Shown: positions 48,065 through 60,250, counted from the stretch's first letter. The stretch is DNA of 64,000 bases from Halicephalobus mephisto (GCA_009193035.1 SWDT01000271.1:1-64000), one strand, 5' to 3'. Numbers and translations are program-made. Notes: generated from the letters alone by a model not told the origin.

Positions 48065-50480
48065 CTAAAAACGAAAATTAAATTATTCAAATTTTTTGTG
48101 AAAAAAATCAAACTCAAAAAACATCGATATTCGAAATTTTTAAATTTCTAATTCCTGGACAAAATTACAGAATACGGTACAAAATTTTGGGATTTTTAGA
48201 ATAATTTCGGTAATTTCGAAATCACGAAAAATCAAGTAAAATGTGAAAAATTAGAAATTTCCGATTTTTTGGTCTCAACTGGAAAATCCTAAAAATTCGC
48301 GTTAAGATGATTTTTTAATTTTATATTTTTAATTTTTAAAATAACATAATTTCAAAACTTTTTAGATAATTTTAAAATTATATAAAATCTTAAAAATTAA
48401 AATTTTTCTAATTTTCGGTCTTAACTGGAAAATTTTATTTAAAATATTTTTAATTATTAAAAAATATAAAATAATATTTTTTAAAATTACGTAAAAAATT
48501 AAAAAATTAAATTTTAATCGAATATATTTAAAAAATTCATTTAAAAACAATTTTTTTGACACTTGATGACAAAGATTTTTCGCTTTTTTAATATCGGGAT
48601 AAGCCAGGGCCGTGTTTTGTCAAGAAGACGGCAATCGATATCTCGTGCCCTGAGGAAACCTGAATTGAGTCTTGCGCGGCAAAATGCCTCTGGCCATTTG
48701 TAAAAAAATAAAAATTTTTAAATTTAAAAAAAAATAAAACTCTTCAATTTAAAAAAAAAATAAAAATTTTCAATTTTTAAAAAATAAAAAAAATTTTAAA
48801 AAATTTTAATTTAAAAAAAAATAAAAATTTTCCAATTTTTAAATTTGTAAAAAAATAAAAATCTTCAATTTTTAAAGAAATTATAATTTTTTCGATTTTA
48901 AAAAAAATTTTTGAATTTAAAAAAATTAAGAAATTTTTAATTTAAAGAAAAATAAAAATCTTCAATTTAAAAAAAGTTAAAATTTTTTAATTTTTAAAAA
49001 TGAATTAAAAACAAAAAATTAACAAGGAAATGGTTCTAGGATTAAGAAAATCCAAATGTAAAAAGCCAGCTGACACTCGATCGGGATTTTTCAAGTGGCC
49101 AAGAAATTTCAGAAAAACTAAAGTTGAGCCAATCTTGCCCGACAACTAAAAATTTAACGATTTTTTTTAAATTCATTTACGTAAAAAAAATTTGAATTTA
49201 AAAAAATTTAAATTTTAAAAAAATTTGAATTAAAAAATATTTAAATTTTTAAAAATATTTGAATTTAAAAAAAAATTTTGCGTAAATTTAAAAAAATTAT
49301 AAATTTTTGAAGACTTGTTAACTACGAAGACCCCGAAAAAAGTAATTCCTAAAACGAAAGTCCTTGACGACCGTGACAAATTTACTTGTTTACCATTGCG
49401 AGTCAAAATTAGCACAATGAAGAAATTCAACAAAAAATAAAATCAAATCTCAACACGAAAATTTTTAAAATTACGGTAATTTTGAGAATTCTTAATCTGA
49501 ATAAAATTTTAAATAAAATAATTTTAAAAAAATAAAACTAAATTTCGAAGCGGAAATTTTTAAAATTACGGTAATTTTGGTAATTTTTAATTTGAATAAA
49601 ATTTTATATAAAATAATTTTAAAAAAGTAAAATTAAATTTCGAAATAAAAATTTTTAAAATTACGGTAATTTTGGTAATTTTTAATCTGAATAAAATTTT
49701 AAATAAAAAATTTTTAAAAAAATAAATTAAATTTCGAAATAAAAATTTTTAAAAATACGGTAATTTTGGTAATTCTTAATCTGATTAATTTTATATAAAA
49801 AAGTTTTAAAAAATTAAATTAAATTTCGAAATAAAAATTTTTAAAATTACGGTAATTTTGGTAATTTTTAATTTGAATAAAATTTTAAATAAAAAAGTTT
49901 TAAAAAAGTAAAATTAACTTTCGTCACGAAAGTCCTTGAAGATTGCTGTAAATTTTCTTATTTTCTAGTAAAAATTTAAATTAAATCGAAAAATAATTTA
50001 AAAACAAGAAATCAACTCCCACCGCGATCATTCTTGAAGAAAATGATTTTTTTCGCTTGCCATTTTGAAGAGAAACCAGTGGCAAACAGCAACCAAAAAA
50101 ATGAACAAAGTCAACTTTCATCTCGAAAGTCCCTGAAAATCATCATGAACTCATTCTTCCACCACGAATAGACATCATTTGCGAAAAAATTTAAAAATTA
50201 AAATAAATTTTCGAAAAATTTAAAAATAAATTTTTGAAAAAATTTAAAAATTAAAATAAATTTTCGAAAAAATTTAAAAATTAAAATAAATTTTCGAAAA
50301 AATTTAAAATTTAAAATAAATTTTTGAAAAAATTTAAAAATTAAAATAAATTTTTGAAAAAATTTAAAAATTGAAATCAACTCTCAAAATGAAATTTTTC
50401 AAATATCGTAATAAATCTCACAATTTGCCACTACTAGTAGACAAAATTTTACGAGAAATTAATTGTTAATTTTCATATAA
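48065..50480. repeat. A/T-rich intergenic repeats with short islands
   Basis: Includes GGTCTCAACTGGAAAAT motifs at 48270 and 48417, an island at 48545-48710, A/T runs to 49010, an island at 49020-49150, and an array of six units of about 85 bases (AAAATTACGGTAATTTTGGT) at 49440-49910. TTCGAAAAAATTTAAAAATT units fill 50180-50380. CACGAAAGTCC(C/T)TGAA motifs lie at 49925 and 50125. No gene is supported. Confidence 0.6.
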
Positions 50481-50494
50481 TAATTATTAAATTA

Positions 50495-50823
50495 GCCGGT
50501 GGTGTTATGGAGACGGCGAGCGCAAAATACCGCGGATCGGAGTCCAGGTTCGAATTCTAGTCGGCCCGAACCCAAGGTCGTAAAGCTACCCCACCCCCTC
50601 AGGGGATCTTGTAGCGAAATAGGGATATGTTTAATGTGGAAGATTAAAAACGAGTCCGAGTGCTGCTGACCCCAGCGGATCTGTAAAAGCCACAGTTGAC
50701 CTTAGGGGTCAGTAGGAAGTCCGTCTTCACCACATCCACCAGTTTGCCGGAACTTCCGGATACCTGTGGATTTGGAAAGTTCCTTCAAGCTCAATTATTG
50801 GGCTCCTTTTATCTTTATCTTTT
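50495..50823 (+). mobile_element. tRNA-derived SINE
   Basis: The 329-base element starts with a tRNA-like head: acceptor-like GCCGGTG pairs with the later AGTCGGC, an A-box region follows, and CAGGTTCGAATTCTAG is a strong B box. The body is unique and GC-rich (ACCCCACCCCCTCAGGGGAT, CAGTTTGCCGGAACTTCCGG) and ends in a TTTTATCTTTATCTTTTT tail. Flanking repeats TAATTATTAAATTA (50481-50494) and TAATTATTAGATTA (50824-50837) differ at one base and fit a target-site duplication. Confidence 0.85.
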
Positions 50824-51039
50824 TAATTATTAGATTACCGTAAGACATTTAAGAAACATATTTCCACAGAAAATACTCCACCAACTAAGTAGTAAAAAAA
50901 GTTGTTTCAAAACTCAGTTTTTTGAATTCATTTACGTCAAGAAAATTAAAATTTAAAGCAAATAAAATTTTACGTAAATTTTTGAAACTTGTTTATCGGC
51001 AGATTAGCGCTTGAACAAACAAGATTAAACCTTCCATTC

Positions 51040-51735
51040 CAAACACAAAAAGGAGTACATTAAAACAGATTTAACATATCGGATGCATTATATTCAATGT
51101 ACCGCTATATTAAGTACAATATATCGATATCAACTCAATGTATCTGATACATAAGAATTACATTAACGTATCTATACATTATATAAAATGTATCAATATC
51201 TGCTTGATGTATCAGATACATTAGAAGAATGTATCTGATACATAAGAATTACATTAACGTATCTATACATTATATAAAATGTATCAATATCTGCTTGATG
51301 TATCAGATACATTGGAAGAATGTATCTGATACATAAGAATTACATTAACGTATCCATAAATCATATATAATACAACAATGTCCACTCAATGTATCAGATA
51401 TATTGTATCTGATATATCTGAATCGTTTTAATCTATTCATACATTATATACAATGCGCCGATGTCAACTTAATTTATTCATACATCATATATAATGCATT
51501 GATATCATATTTAATGAATCGATACATTGAATATATTGTATTTGATAAATCAAAGCTATTTGGATATATCCATATATTATGTACAATTCATAAATATCAC
51601 ATTTAATAAATAAATTGAATATAATATATCTGATAAGTGAAAGCCGTTCTAATGTATTCATATATGATATACAATTCATAGATATCATCCTTAGTATATC
51701 GATACAGTAAATATAGTCTATCTGATACGTCTGAG
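51040..51735. repeat. satellite-like repeat, GTATCTGATACAT
   Basis: Units of about 80-105 bases: ATGTATCTGATACATAAGAA, ATTACATTAACGTATCTATA, CATTATATAAAATGTATCAA. The first three are nearly identical; later ones decay toward 51735. Diverged pieces recur at 62340-62400 and 62585-62640. Confidence 0.9.
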
Positions 51736-51931
51736 TTGTTTCCATGTGTTCTTTTTTGTATGTAGAGTACCCGACTGATCCGAATAGGAACCCGATCAAG
51801 TTGAACGTCGAAATTATGCTGGAAATTTTTAGGCACATTTTCGTTCTAGGATTCAGGACAATTATCTTCTTTCTAAAACCAGAATCTTCGTTGTCGGCTG
51901 TCTTCTGGATTTCCGACTTTTTATTAAACAT
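51485..51931 (-). CDS. possible small membrane protein gene ending in satellite DNA
   Basis: A 148-codon frame. A TTTTTTAG acceptor at 51939-51940 leaves seven bases before the ATG. Residues 1-65 have ordinary coding composition: a charged start (MFNKKSEIQKTADNEDSGF) and one hydrophobic helix (ISSIISTFNLIGFLFGSVGY). From about residue 66 the frame is translated satellite repeat, so the natural end may be lost or spliced away. The acceptor lies about 125 bases past the receptor stop at 52066, a typical operon spacing. No family is recognised. Confidence 0.35.
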   Translation of the reverse strand: MFNKKSEIQKTADNEDSGFRKKIIVLNPRTKMCLKISSIISTFNLIGFLFGSVGYSTYKKEHMETTQTYQIDYIYCIDILRMISMNCISYMNTLERLSLIRYIIFNLFIKCDIYELYIIYGYIQIALIYQIQYIQCIDSLNMISMHYI

Positions 51932-52065
51932 TATAAATCTAAAAAATTACCGTAATTTTAAAAAACTAAAAAAACTTACTTTTTTAAAATTCTTCAAAGT
52001 TAAAAATTTTTGAATTTTTTAAAGAAATTTATTTTCGAAAAAAATTAAATTTTTAAAATTCGGAT

Positions 52066-54598
52066 TCAACTCCATTCTTTCTGGAGCTGTCTGAAGTACT
52101 CTTGCTGGGATTGGATCTCGTTTATCTGCTTCCCCAAGACGTTCACCAAGTGGATTCCGTTTTTGGTTGAGGTATTTCGGCAATTACGGATGTTTTCTCG
52201 ACAAGATACAGGATGAGTCTTGATCGTTATCAAAAATATCAAAAAAACGTTCGTATTCATCAACTAAAATTAATTTTTTAATTTCCTTAAATTTTTAAAA
52301 TTATTTTAAAATTTTCTTTAATTTTCGAAATTATTTTAGAATTTTCTTAAATTTTTAAAATAATTTTTAAATTTTCTTTAATTTTCGAAATTATTTTAGA
52401 ATTTTCTTTAATTTTTAAAATAATTTTTAAATTTTCTTCAATTTTCGAAATTATTTTAGAATTTTCTTAAATTTTTAAAATAATTTTAGAATTTTCTTAA
52501 ATTTTTCAAATTATTTTTATAATTTCTTTTAATTTTTCAAATTATTTTTATAATTTTTTAACTTTTTTCAAATTTAAAAATTTTTTTTGAATTTTTTGGA
52601 TTTAGAAATACTTACAGTATAATATGCAAAATCTCTGTAGAATGTGTGTCCGAAGATGGCCAGAGCAACAGGACCAGAAAACGAGGCCACAATGTTCAGA
52701 ACGGATTCGACGGCGATCATAGGTTGGAGTGAAAATAAAATTCGCAAATTTTCGTTTATTTGGTATCTTTGAGAAAGATGTATTTCACTTTTATTATTTA
52801 TTTTTCTCATTTTCTTATTTAAACGAACCAACAGCCACAGGACCTGAAAAATTTCAATTTTATTTATTTTTTTATTTTTAAAAAATATTTTAAATTTTAT
52901 TTATTTTTTTAAATTTTTTAAAAATAATTTCAATTTTATTTTATTTTTTTAAAAATAATTTCAATTTTATTAAATTTTTAAAAAATATTTTTAATTTTAT
53001 TTATTTTTTTAAATTTTTAAAAAATAATTTCAATTTTATTTATTTTTTTTTAATTTTTAAAAATAATTTCAATTTTATTTATTTTTTTAAATTTTTAAAA
53101 AATAATTTCAATTTTATTTATTTATTTTTTATTTTTTCAAAATATTTTAAATTTTATTTGGATTTTTAAAATAATTTCAATTTTTAAATTTTTTTTAAAT
53201 TTCAATTTTATTTTATTTTTTAAATAATTTAAATTTAAATTTATTTTTTTTTAAATTTAATTTTATTTGTATTTTTAAAAATAATTTTTGATCTGATAAA
53301 TCTTAAAAAATTGATTTAATTTGAATTTTTAAAAATTATCTAATTCCGGAATTTTCTGAAATTTCTGAATTAGAATAAAACTGACCAAAAAACAAACACA
53401 ATCGAGAAATACCACTGCCCCGACGTGGAAATTAAAAGGATAAAGTCGGGCTTGATAAGCCGCTCCCATTAATCCGCTACAAAACAAAGTGATTAATGAT
53501 ATCCAAAATCCGACAAATCTGAACGAAGATCCATATTCATAATTACTGAAATAACATGTGGCTATTGATCTCTCGATGAAAATCCCGATAGTGGCAAATC
53601 TGAGAAGAATGCTGACAGAAGACATCCCGATGGCCCCGATTCTGTACAACATATAATCCATTTTTGGAAATTTTGCAAAATCTAATTCGTTGTTTTTCAA
53701 AATCGTGATCGAAGTCGGTAAAATAAGTACAGTAATAAAGAAACAAGAAACAATATGAAGAGTCCTCAAAACACTGAAAAAATTAATTTTTAAATAATTT
53801 AAAAAAAAAATAATTTTCAAAATTTCTCAAAACGAAAATTATTTTTCAATTGTCTTAAAAAAATTAATTTTTAATTAATCTTAAAATAAATAATTTTCAA
53901 AGTTTCTCAAAACGAAAATTATTTTTCAATTGTTTCAGAAAAAAAAATTATTTTTTAAATAATTTTCAAAGTTTCTCAAAACGAAAATTATTTTTCAATT
54001 GTTTTAGAAAAAAAATTTTCAAAATTTCTTAAAACGAAAATCACTTTTTTAAGGTTCTCAAAAAGAAAGTTATTTTCATAATTTCTCAAAACGAAAATAA
54101 TTTTCGAAATTGTCTTAAAAAAATCATTTTTAAATTGCCACAAAAAAAAAATAATTTCCAAAATTTCTCAACACGAAAACTACTCTTTAATTATCTCGAA
54201 ACGAAAATCACTTTTTTAAGGTTCTCAAAAAGAAAGTTATTTTCAAAGTTTCTCAACACGAAAATAATTTCCAAAATTTCTCAACACGAAAATTACTCAT
54301 TAATTATCTCGAAACGAAAATCACTTTTTAAATGTCTAAAAACAAAAATAATTTTAAAAGTTTCTCAAAACAAAAATAATTTTCGAAATTGTCTTAAAAA
54401 AATAATTTTTTTGAATTGTCTAAAAACGAAAATAATTTTTAAATTTTTTCCAAAAATAAAAAATTACAAATAGGAATAATGAAACTTCTTGTAGATGATC
54501 CTGAGCCTCGATGCCAGAGGGAACATGAGAGCAATATTGAATACTGTAATGACTATGTCAACAGAAATGAACATCAAGTCATAGGAAGAAGGACTCAT
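52066..54598 (-). CDS. Sre-type nematode chemoreceptor (seven-helix GPCR)
   Basis: Four exons: 54598-54468, 53773-53386, 52843-52616 and 52263-52066, joined in phase 2, 0 and 0, giving 314 residues. Seven hydrophobic helices are present, starting near SVDIVITVFNIALMFPLASR, LRTLHIVSCFFITVLIL, GMSSVSILLRFATIGIFIER, FWISLITLFCSGLMGAAY, FHVGAVVFLDCVCFLVLWLL, MIAVESVLNIVASFSGPVAL and LMNTNVFLIFLITIKTHPV. Sre hallmarks are IERSIATCYFSNYE after helix 3, HLSQRYQINENLRIL before helix 6, and the closing QQEYFRQLQKEW. Sre receptors are expected in ciliated sensory neurons. An acceptor at 54611-54612 lies 12 bases before the ATG. No break or missing helix was seen, so it appears intact. Confidence 0.85.
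53775..54460. repeat. intronic repeat in the receptor gene
   Basis: Intron 1 is filled with degenerate units TTTCTCAAAACGAAAATTAT and TCAATTGTCTTAAAAAAATT, roughly 60-90 bases each. The open plus frame at 54135-54473 is translated repeat. Confidence 0.8.
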
Positions 54599-54614
54599 TG
54601 GAGTCTGGATCTGA

Positions 54615-55560
54615 AAATACAGTATTTTTTGAAAAATTTTAAAATTCGAATTCAAAAAAAAATTAATTTTTAAAAATATCAAAGATTAATTATATTTTTA
54701 AAATTAACATTTTCCAAAAAACCACTCATAATTCTTAATTCAATTTTTTAAACATGTTATTGAATAAAATTATAATATTATAAAAAACTTCTTTCGAAAA
54801 ATATCTCGACGCGGATTTCCTAGAGATTTCTAAAATCCAAATTTATGACATTAATTCTGGATTTTTATTGGATTCTGAGAAATTTCAGAAAATTCTAGAA
54901 TATACAAAAAAAACTCCGATTAAATTTTAAAAATATTTAGAAAAAAATACAATTAAATTTCAGAGGGTTTTTTGAAGATTCTAAGAAATTTCAAGAAAGT
55001 TTCGATTAAATTTCAGAAGGTGTTTAGAAGATTCTAGAAAATTTCAAGAAAGTTTCGATTAAATTTCAGAAGGTTTTAGAAGATTCTAAAAAATTTCAGA
55101 AAATTTCAAAAAAGTTTCGATTGAATTTCAAAAAGTCTCAGAATATTCTAGAAAACTTCAGAAAGTTTCAAAAAAAACTCCGATTAAATTTCAGAAAGTG
55201 TTTAGAAGATTCTAAAAAACTTCAGAAGTTTTCAGGAAAGTTTCGATTAAATTTCAGAAGGTCTCAGAAGATTCTAAAAAAATTTAAAAAATTGTAAAAA
55301 ATTTTGAAAAATCTTAAAAATCCTAGAAAATTTTGGAAAATTCTAGAAATATCGATGAAATTAAAAATTTCCAGAATCTCCTATAAAATCGATAAATTTT
55401 GAAACCTTCTATTAAAGCAGCAAAAATTGCAGAGTTCTGCTAAGTTAGAAACGTGAATATTAATTTTCGTCAGATTTTCATTTTTTTTCGAAAAAAAAAT
55501 TAGAGCTATAATAAACAAAACATTAATTTTTTTCCTTTATTTTGTTTTTTTTCGCATTGT
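54615..55560. repeat. A/T-rich intergenic repeats
   Basis: From 54890 to 55270, units of about 60-70 bases: AGTTTCGATTAAATTTCAGA and AGGTTTTAGAAGATTCTAAA. No gene is seen. Confidence 0.6.
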
Positions 55561-55659
55561 GCAGGGTTCAACTTAACGCAATATTGTCTGTTGAGTCTTT
55601 CATAAAGACTAGACACAAATACAATATAGTACAATATAATAATAAAATAATATAATAAT

Positions 55660-56170
55660 GTAACACGAAGGGTTCCAATTTACACTCCTTAGTAAAGAGA
55701 AAATCTATTAGCTTTGGGTGTTCTAGATATACTTAACTCTGAAGATTACAAGTTCGCAATAACAATATCATGATATAGTAGCGAAATACTCAGGGAACAC
55801 TATTTAATGTACTGTGTTTCCTTTTACACTCCTTAGTAGAGAAAACTTATTAGCTCCGGGTGTTCTAGATATACTTAACTCTGAAGATTACACGTTCGCA
55901 ACAACAATATTATAATAGCGTAATACTCAGGGAACACTATTTAACATATGTTTTTTTATTCCTCAGTAGAGAAAACTTATTAGCCCCGGATGTTCTAGAT
56001 ATACTTAACTCTGAAGATTACACGTTCGCAACAACAATATTATAATAGCGCAATACTCAGGGAACACTGACCAACGTAACATATTCTGTTTTACAATCCT
56101 CAGTAGAGAAGACTGATTAGTCTCAAGTGTCCTAGATATCCCTGGTCGTAGGGACTACATGTCCACAACA
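55660..56170. repeat. tandem repeat, ~130-bp unit
   Basis: Four units. Each has TTTACACTCCTTAGTA(A/G)AGA, GGTGTTCTAGATATACTTAA, CTCTGAAGATTACA(A/C)GTTCG and ATACTCAGGGAACACT. The fourth is diverged. Nothing coding is seen. Confidence 0.9.
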
Positions 56171-56313
56171 CGTACGATACAAAAGATAAGACATTTAGAC
56201 AAACTAAGCGCTTAAATTTGCAGTTTTTTATTGCAGATATCTTTTAATACGATTTCCGTTCTAGTGATCGGCTTGTCGTAAAGAACTCGACATCAATGTT
56301 GATCCGAGTCCCT

Positions 56314-56654
56314 CACAGGTAATTTGCAATCACCGCTAACTGAATGCAATCCTTAATAGGTTGGATTATAAGTGAATATAATGGATGACAATGATTGCAA
56401 CCAAGCAAAGATTGATTAGAAGTGAATATAGTCGAAAGTGTTTGAGAAACATTTTCTTTAATAGGTAATTTACAATTACCGATAACTGAATATAATCAAC
56501 ATATAAGAGCTTTATAATTCAATCTATTAAAAATTGGATTCTAAGTGAGTACAATCGATGGCAATGATTGCAATCAAGCAAAGGTTGATTATAAGTGAAT
56601 ATAATCGAAAGTGTTTGATTACATTCAGTTAGTGGTGATTGGAAATTACCCGTG
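56314..56654. mobile_element. foldback MITE, family B
   Basis: About 340 bases from CACAGGTAATTTGCAATCAC to GTGATTGGAAATTACCCGTG, with terminal inverted repeats of at least 35 bases and internal repeats (AGTGAATATAATCGAAAGTG, CAATGATTGCAATCAAGCAA). The ends CACxGGT / ACCxGTG match those of family A, so both may be moved by one transposase type. Confidence 0.75.
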
Positions 56655-57600
56655 TTATTTTGACACAAAACACATCCAATTACGCAACAGAATTAAACTT
56701 TTTAAAAAACTTAAAAAATCAAAATTTCATTTTTCTGTTCTTGAAGATTATACAGTGAAATTTACAATAGATTCTAAATGTCTCCCACAAAGTACAAAAT
56801 TAAACGTCTGCTTCGAAAAGGTCATTCAGACTTAATTTTCACATATGGCAAATTAAAGTTTATAGTTCTATGCAATTTTCTCACTCTTGTAACATATCAA
56901 TTCAGAATTTAACAGAAGTTCTGAGTACTTGTGGCATAACTTAGAAAATAAATTATAATTTATTTTAGAAACTTTTGGAAATCCATATATAAAATTTTAT
57001 ATTTTTATATAATTTTCTCTCTAAAAAATAATTTATCCAAAATTTAACATAGATACTGAATATATAGAAGACAACTTAGGAAATAAATTATAATTTATTT
57101 TAGAAAATATACGAATTAAATTTTGGAAATCCATATATGAATTTTTATGTTTTTATATAAAGATTTCTTTCTAGAAGATAATTCACTCAAAATTTAACAT
57201 AGATACTGAATATATAAAAGACAACTTAGAAAATAAATTGTAAAGTTTTTAAAAAATTGACTAAATTAAATTTTAAATATTCATATATGAAATTTTCGAT
57301 TTCCAACTTTTTAGAAAACTATTTACCTAAAATTTAACACAATTTCTGAATATATATGAAATAAGCTGAAAAAAAAAATAATATTTTGTTTTGAAAAATG
57401 ACACAAATTAAACAAGTATCTAATATGTAAAATTTTCCACGTTTTTATATATTTTCCCACTGCAAAAAAATTTAGAATATAATATATTGTAAATATTTAT
57501 CTCATAAAATACAAAATTAACATATTTTTTTTCAAAAACGCCTACTTGAATTAAATTCATATTTTTATAAAAATTTAAAATTTCGAAATTTTTAAAAATC
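56655..57600. other. intergenic DNA
   Basis: The plus strand is open at 56611-56835 with moderate complexity but no family match. From 56930 to 57420, three diverged units of about 150 bases (AAATAAATTATAATTTATTT, AAATTTAACATAGATACTGA) follow. Confidence 0.4.
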
Positions 57601-58215
57601 GAGATCAAAAAATTTTAAAATTTAAGATTTATGTAATTTTGGAAAGCTTCAAATTATTTTATTTTATAAAAATTAAAAATTTCGAAAATTGTCTCGACGG
57701 GAAATTTCGAAACTTTCCAATCGAGACCAAAAATTGTAAAATTTAGGATTTTTGTGATTTTAGAAAGTTTTAAATTATTTTATTTTAGAAAAATTAAAAG
57801 TTTTGAAAATTGTCTCAACGGGAAATTTCGAAATTTAAGATTTTTGTAATTTTAGAAAGTTTTAAATTATTTTATTTTTGAAATTTTCCAATCGGGACTA
57901 AAAATTATGAAATTGTAAAATTTAGGATTTTTGTGATTTTAGAAAATTTTAAATTATTTTATTTTGGAAAAATTAAAAATTTTGAAAATTGTCTCAACGG
58001 GAAATTTCAAAATTTAAAATTTTTGTAATTTTAGAAAGCTTCAAATTATCTTATTTTAGAAAAATTAAAAATTTCTAAATTTTCCAATCGAGACCAAAAA
58101 TTATAAAATTTAAAATTTTTGTGATTCTAAAAAACTTCAAATTATCTTATTTTAGAAAAATTAAAAATTTCTAAATTTTCCAATGGAGACCAAAAAATTT
58201 TACACTTTTGAATTT
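57600..58215. repeat. tandem repeat, ~110-bp unit
   Basis: Five units with GTCTC(A/G)ACGGGAAATTTCGA, ATTTTCCAATCGAGACCAAA and AGTTTTAAATTATTTTATTT. The GTCTCGACGGGAAA...TTTCCAATCGAGAC pairs are inverted and echo the array at 1-480. Confidence 0.85.
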
Positions 58216-58575
58216 GTGCAAAGTTTAAGCATTAGTTAATTATTATTGAAAATTGTCGCAAAAGTCGCCGAAATTTCCTCCGCATCGATTATAACTGCCT
58301 AATTAAAATTCAGAAGGACAGAACTGAGCATTTATGTACTTCTGAACCGCAATTATGTCACATCGAGAAACAAAATTAGAAAAATTTTAAAAAATTTTTA
58401 AAAATTAGAAAAATTTTAAAAATTTTAGGTGAATTTTTAGAGAGTCATTGAAGTCCGAAATTTTGTTTTTAGGTACTTCCAAAAAACATTAAATATTAAT
58501 AATACAAAAAAATTCTAAAAAATAGTTCCGAGAAGAAATTTGAAACTTTCTATTCAAGATCAAAAATTTTTGAAT

Positions 58576-58953
58576 TTAGTTTTTTTTAAATTTCTGAAAA
58601 ATTCCGAAATCGATAATTAAATTTAGAAAAATCCCAGAAGCACACATGATGGTCTGTAACATTGTTAAACGATCGTAAACAAGCAAATTTTTAAAAATAA
58701 TAAAAATAACAAAAATAATAAAAGTTATAAAAATAATAAAAATAACAAAAATTATAAAAGTTATAAAAATAATAAAAACTATAAAAACTATAAAAATTAT
58801 AAAAATAACAAAAATAACAAAAATTATAAAAACAACAAAAATTATAAAAATGATCATGAAATTAAAATTTTTTATAAAAAACAAACTTACCAAATTTAAA
58901 TTTTCAAAAGAAAATAAATTTAAAACTTTATAAATATTGAAATTTTCGTTCAT
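58576..58953 (-). CDS. doubtful two-exon membrane peptide
   Basis: A possible first exon (58953-58891, start MNENFNIYKVLNLFSFENLN) ends at a GTAAGT donor. The intron is a simple repeat, and a TTACAG acceptor leads into 58653-58576, which encodes one hydrophobic segment (CASGIFLNLIIDFGIF) and stops. The 46-residue product could be the broken start of a chemoreceptor. No acceptor precedes the ATG, and support is weak. Confidence 0.2.
   Translation of the reverse strand: MNENFNIYKVLNLFSFENLNLVSLFFIKNFNFMIIFIIFVVFIIFVIFVIFIIFIVFIVFIIFITFIIFVIFIIFITFIIFVIFIIFKNLLVYDRLTMLQTIMCASGIFLNLIIDFGIFQKFKKN
58690..58855. repeat. simple repeat AAAAAT(A/T)A(C/T)
   Basis: About 18 nine-base units of ATAAAAATA / ACAAAAATA type. 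Confidence 0.9.
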
Positions 58954-58999
58954 TTTTACAAAGAAATGTAATTTTTTCAAAAGTCAATCGAACAACTTT

Positions 59000-60095
59000 A
59001 AAAAACTAAATTTTTTTAGAGGTAACCAAATTACTGTGATTTACAAAAAAATTAAACATGGGCGTTTCTATGGAGTTGTCTCGACAGGAATTTTCAGAAG
59101 ATCAAAGAAATTTAAAAATAATGAAAATGATAAAAAAAAATAAAAGTGACAAAATTAATAAAAAATAAATTTAAATTAATAAAAAATTAATAAAAATAAT
59201 TTAAATAATTAAAAAATAAATTTAAATTAATAAAAAATAATAAAAAATAAATTTAAATTAATAAAAATAATTAAAAATAATTAAAACAATTAGAAAGATG
59301 AAATTAATTAAAAATAATAAAATTAATTATACAAAATGTTAATCTCGATGACGAAATCTCTGGATTATAGTTATTCATTAAGATAAACTTTATTCAGTCC
59401 ACTTAGAAATTGAAAAAAATACTTTTTTTTTTAATTTAAAATTTAACTTTTTTAAAATTCTTTTTTAATTTTAAAATTTAACTTTTTTAAATTTTTAAAC
59501 TTAAATTTCTTATAAAACTTTAATGGAGGAAATTTCAAGATTTTTAAAATTACTGTAAAAAATTAAAAAAGTTAGTCACCGTAGTCAGTTACTTAGATTA
59601 GTTATTTTTTTAAATTCATTTTTTCCGCTAGGAAATTCGAAACTCTAAAATATATTCTTTTTAAATTTAAATTTTTTATAAAATTGTTTTTAAAAAACTT
59701 AAAAATTTTAGAAATATTCTAAAAGTACAAGAAAATTGAGCCAGTTAAGTGACGGATTACTAAGAAGTTGAAAATTTTCAAAAATCGCATATTTTAAAAA
59801 ATTAAATTTTTAGAAATCGCATATTTTTAAAAAATTAAATTTTTAGAAATTTTATATTTTAAAAAAATAAATTTTTAAAAATCTTATATTTAAAAAAAAT
59901 TAAATTTTCAGAAATATTTTAAAATAAAAAATAATTCAATTACAGTAACATTAATAATGTTGTTGAATTTTCTACTGTAATTGTTAGGTCGTGGTGGGAC
60001 TTCTGGTTCATGTGGAGATGAGAAAATATATAAAATTGATTTATAGGGCCAGAGGCACGAGATACAAAAACAATTTTTACAGAATGTTGTGCAAT
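59000..60095. other. A/T-rich intergenic DNA
   Basis: Simple AATTAATAAAAAATAA runs at 59150-59330 and A/T repeats to 59940. At 59908-60099 a short minus-strand frame with a proline-rich piece (EPEVPPRPNNY) may be non-coding. Confidence 0.4.
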
Positions 60096-60099
60096 TCAT

Positions 60100-60250
60100 T
60101 TAAATTTCCGCCAACGCACAACCGTACACCTTTCGTCGGCCCTCAGGATATTTCTCTTCGAGACCAGCATTGTATGAATTTTTGTTCGAATAGATGATGC
60201 CTAATCTAACAAGTAAAAAAGTTTGATTTACAGAACTTGGAGACAAAAGA
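60100..60250 (-). pseudogene. diverged tandem copy of the small secreted peptide gene
   Basis: The minus strand encodes IIYSNKNSYNAGLEEKYPEG followed by RRKVYGCALAEI and a stop. Thirteen residues from YNAGLEE outward match the intact gene just upstream. The signal-peptide region is damaged: about seven bases are missing and no ATG is in frame. Alternatively it is a spliced exon (acceptor TTGTTAG at about 60210, donor AAGGTGTAC near 60131), in which case GRR after the conserved core could be an amidation and cleavage site. It lies in the same frame as the intact copy, separated by that copy's single TAA. Confidence 0.4.

Noticed and set aside
50495..50570. Functional tRNA gene
   Set aside because: The anticodon arm does not fold properly, and the tail and target duplication show a SINE.
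55780..55800. lin-4 seed-like CTCAGGGAA matches
   Set aside because: They lie in a tandem repeat far from any gene end.
58684..58880. Hydrophobic isoleucine/phenylalanine-rich frame
   Set aside because: Translation of a nine-base simple repeat.
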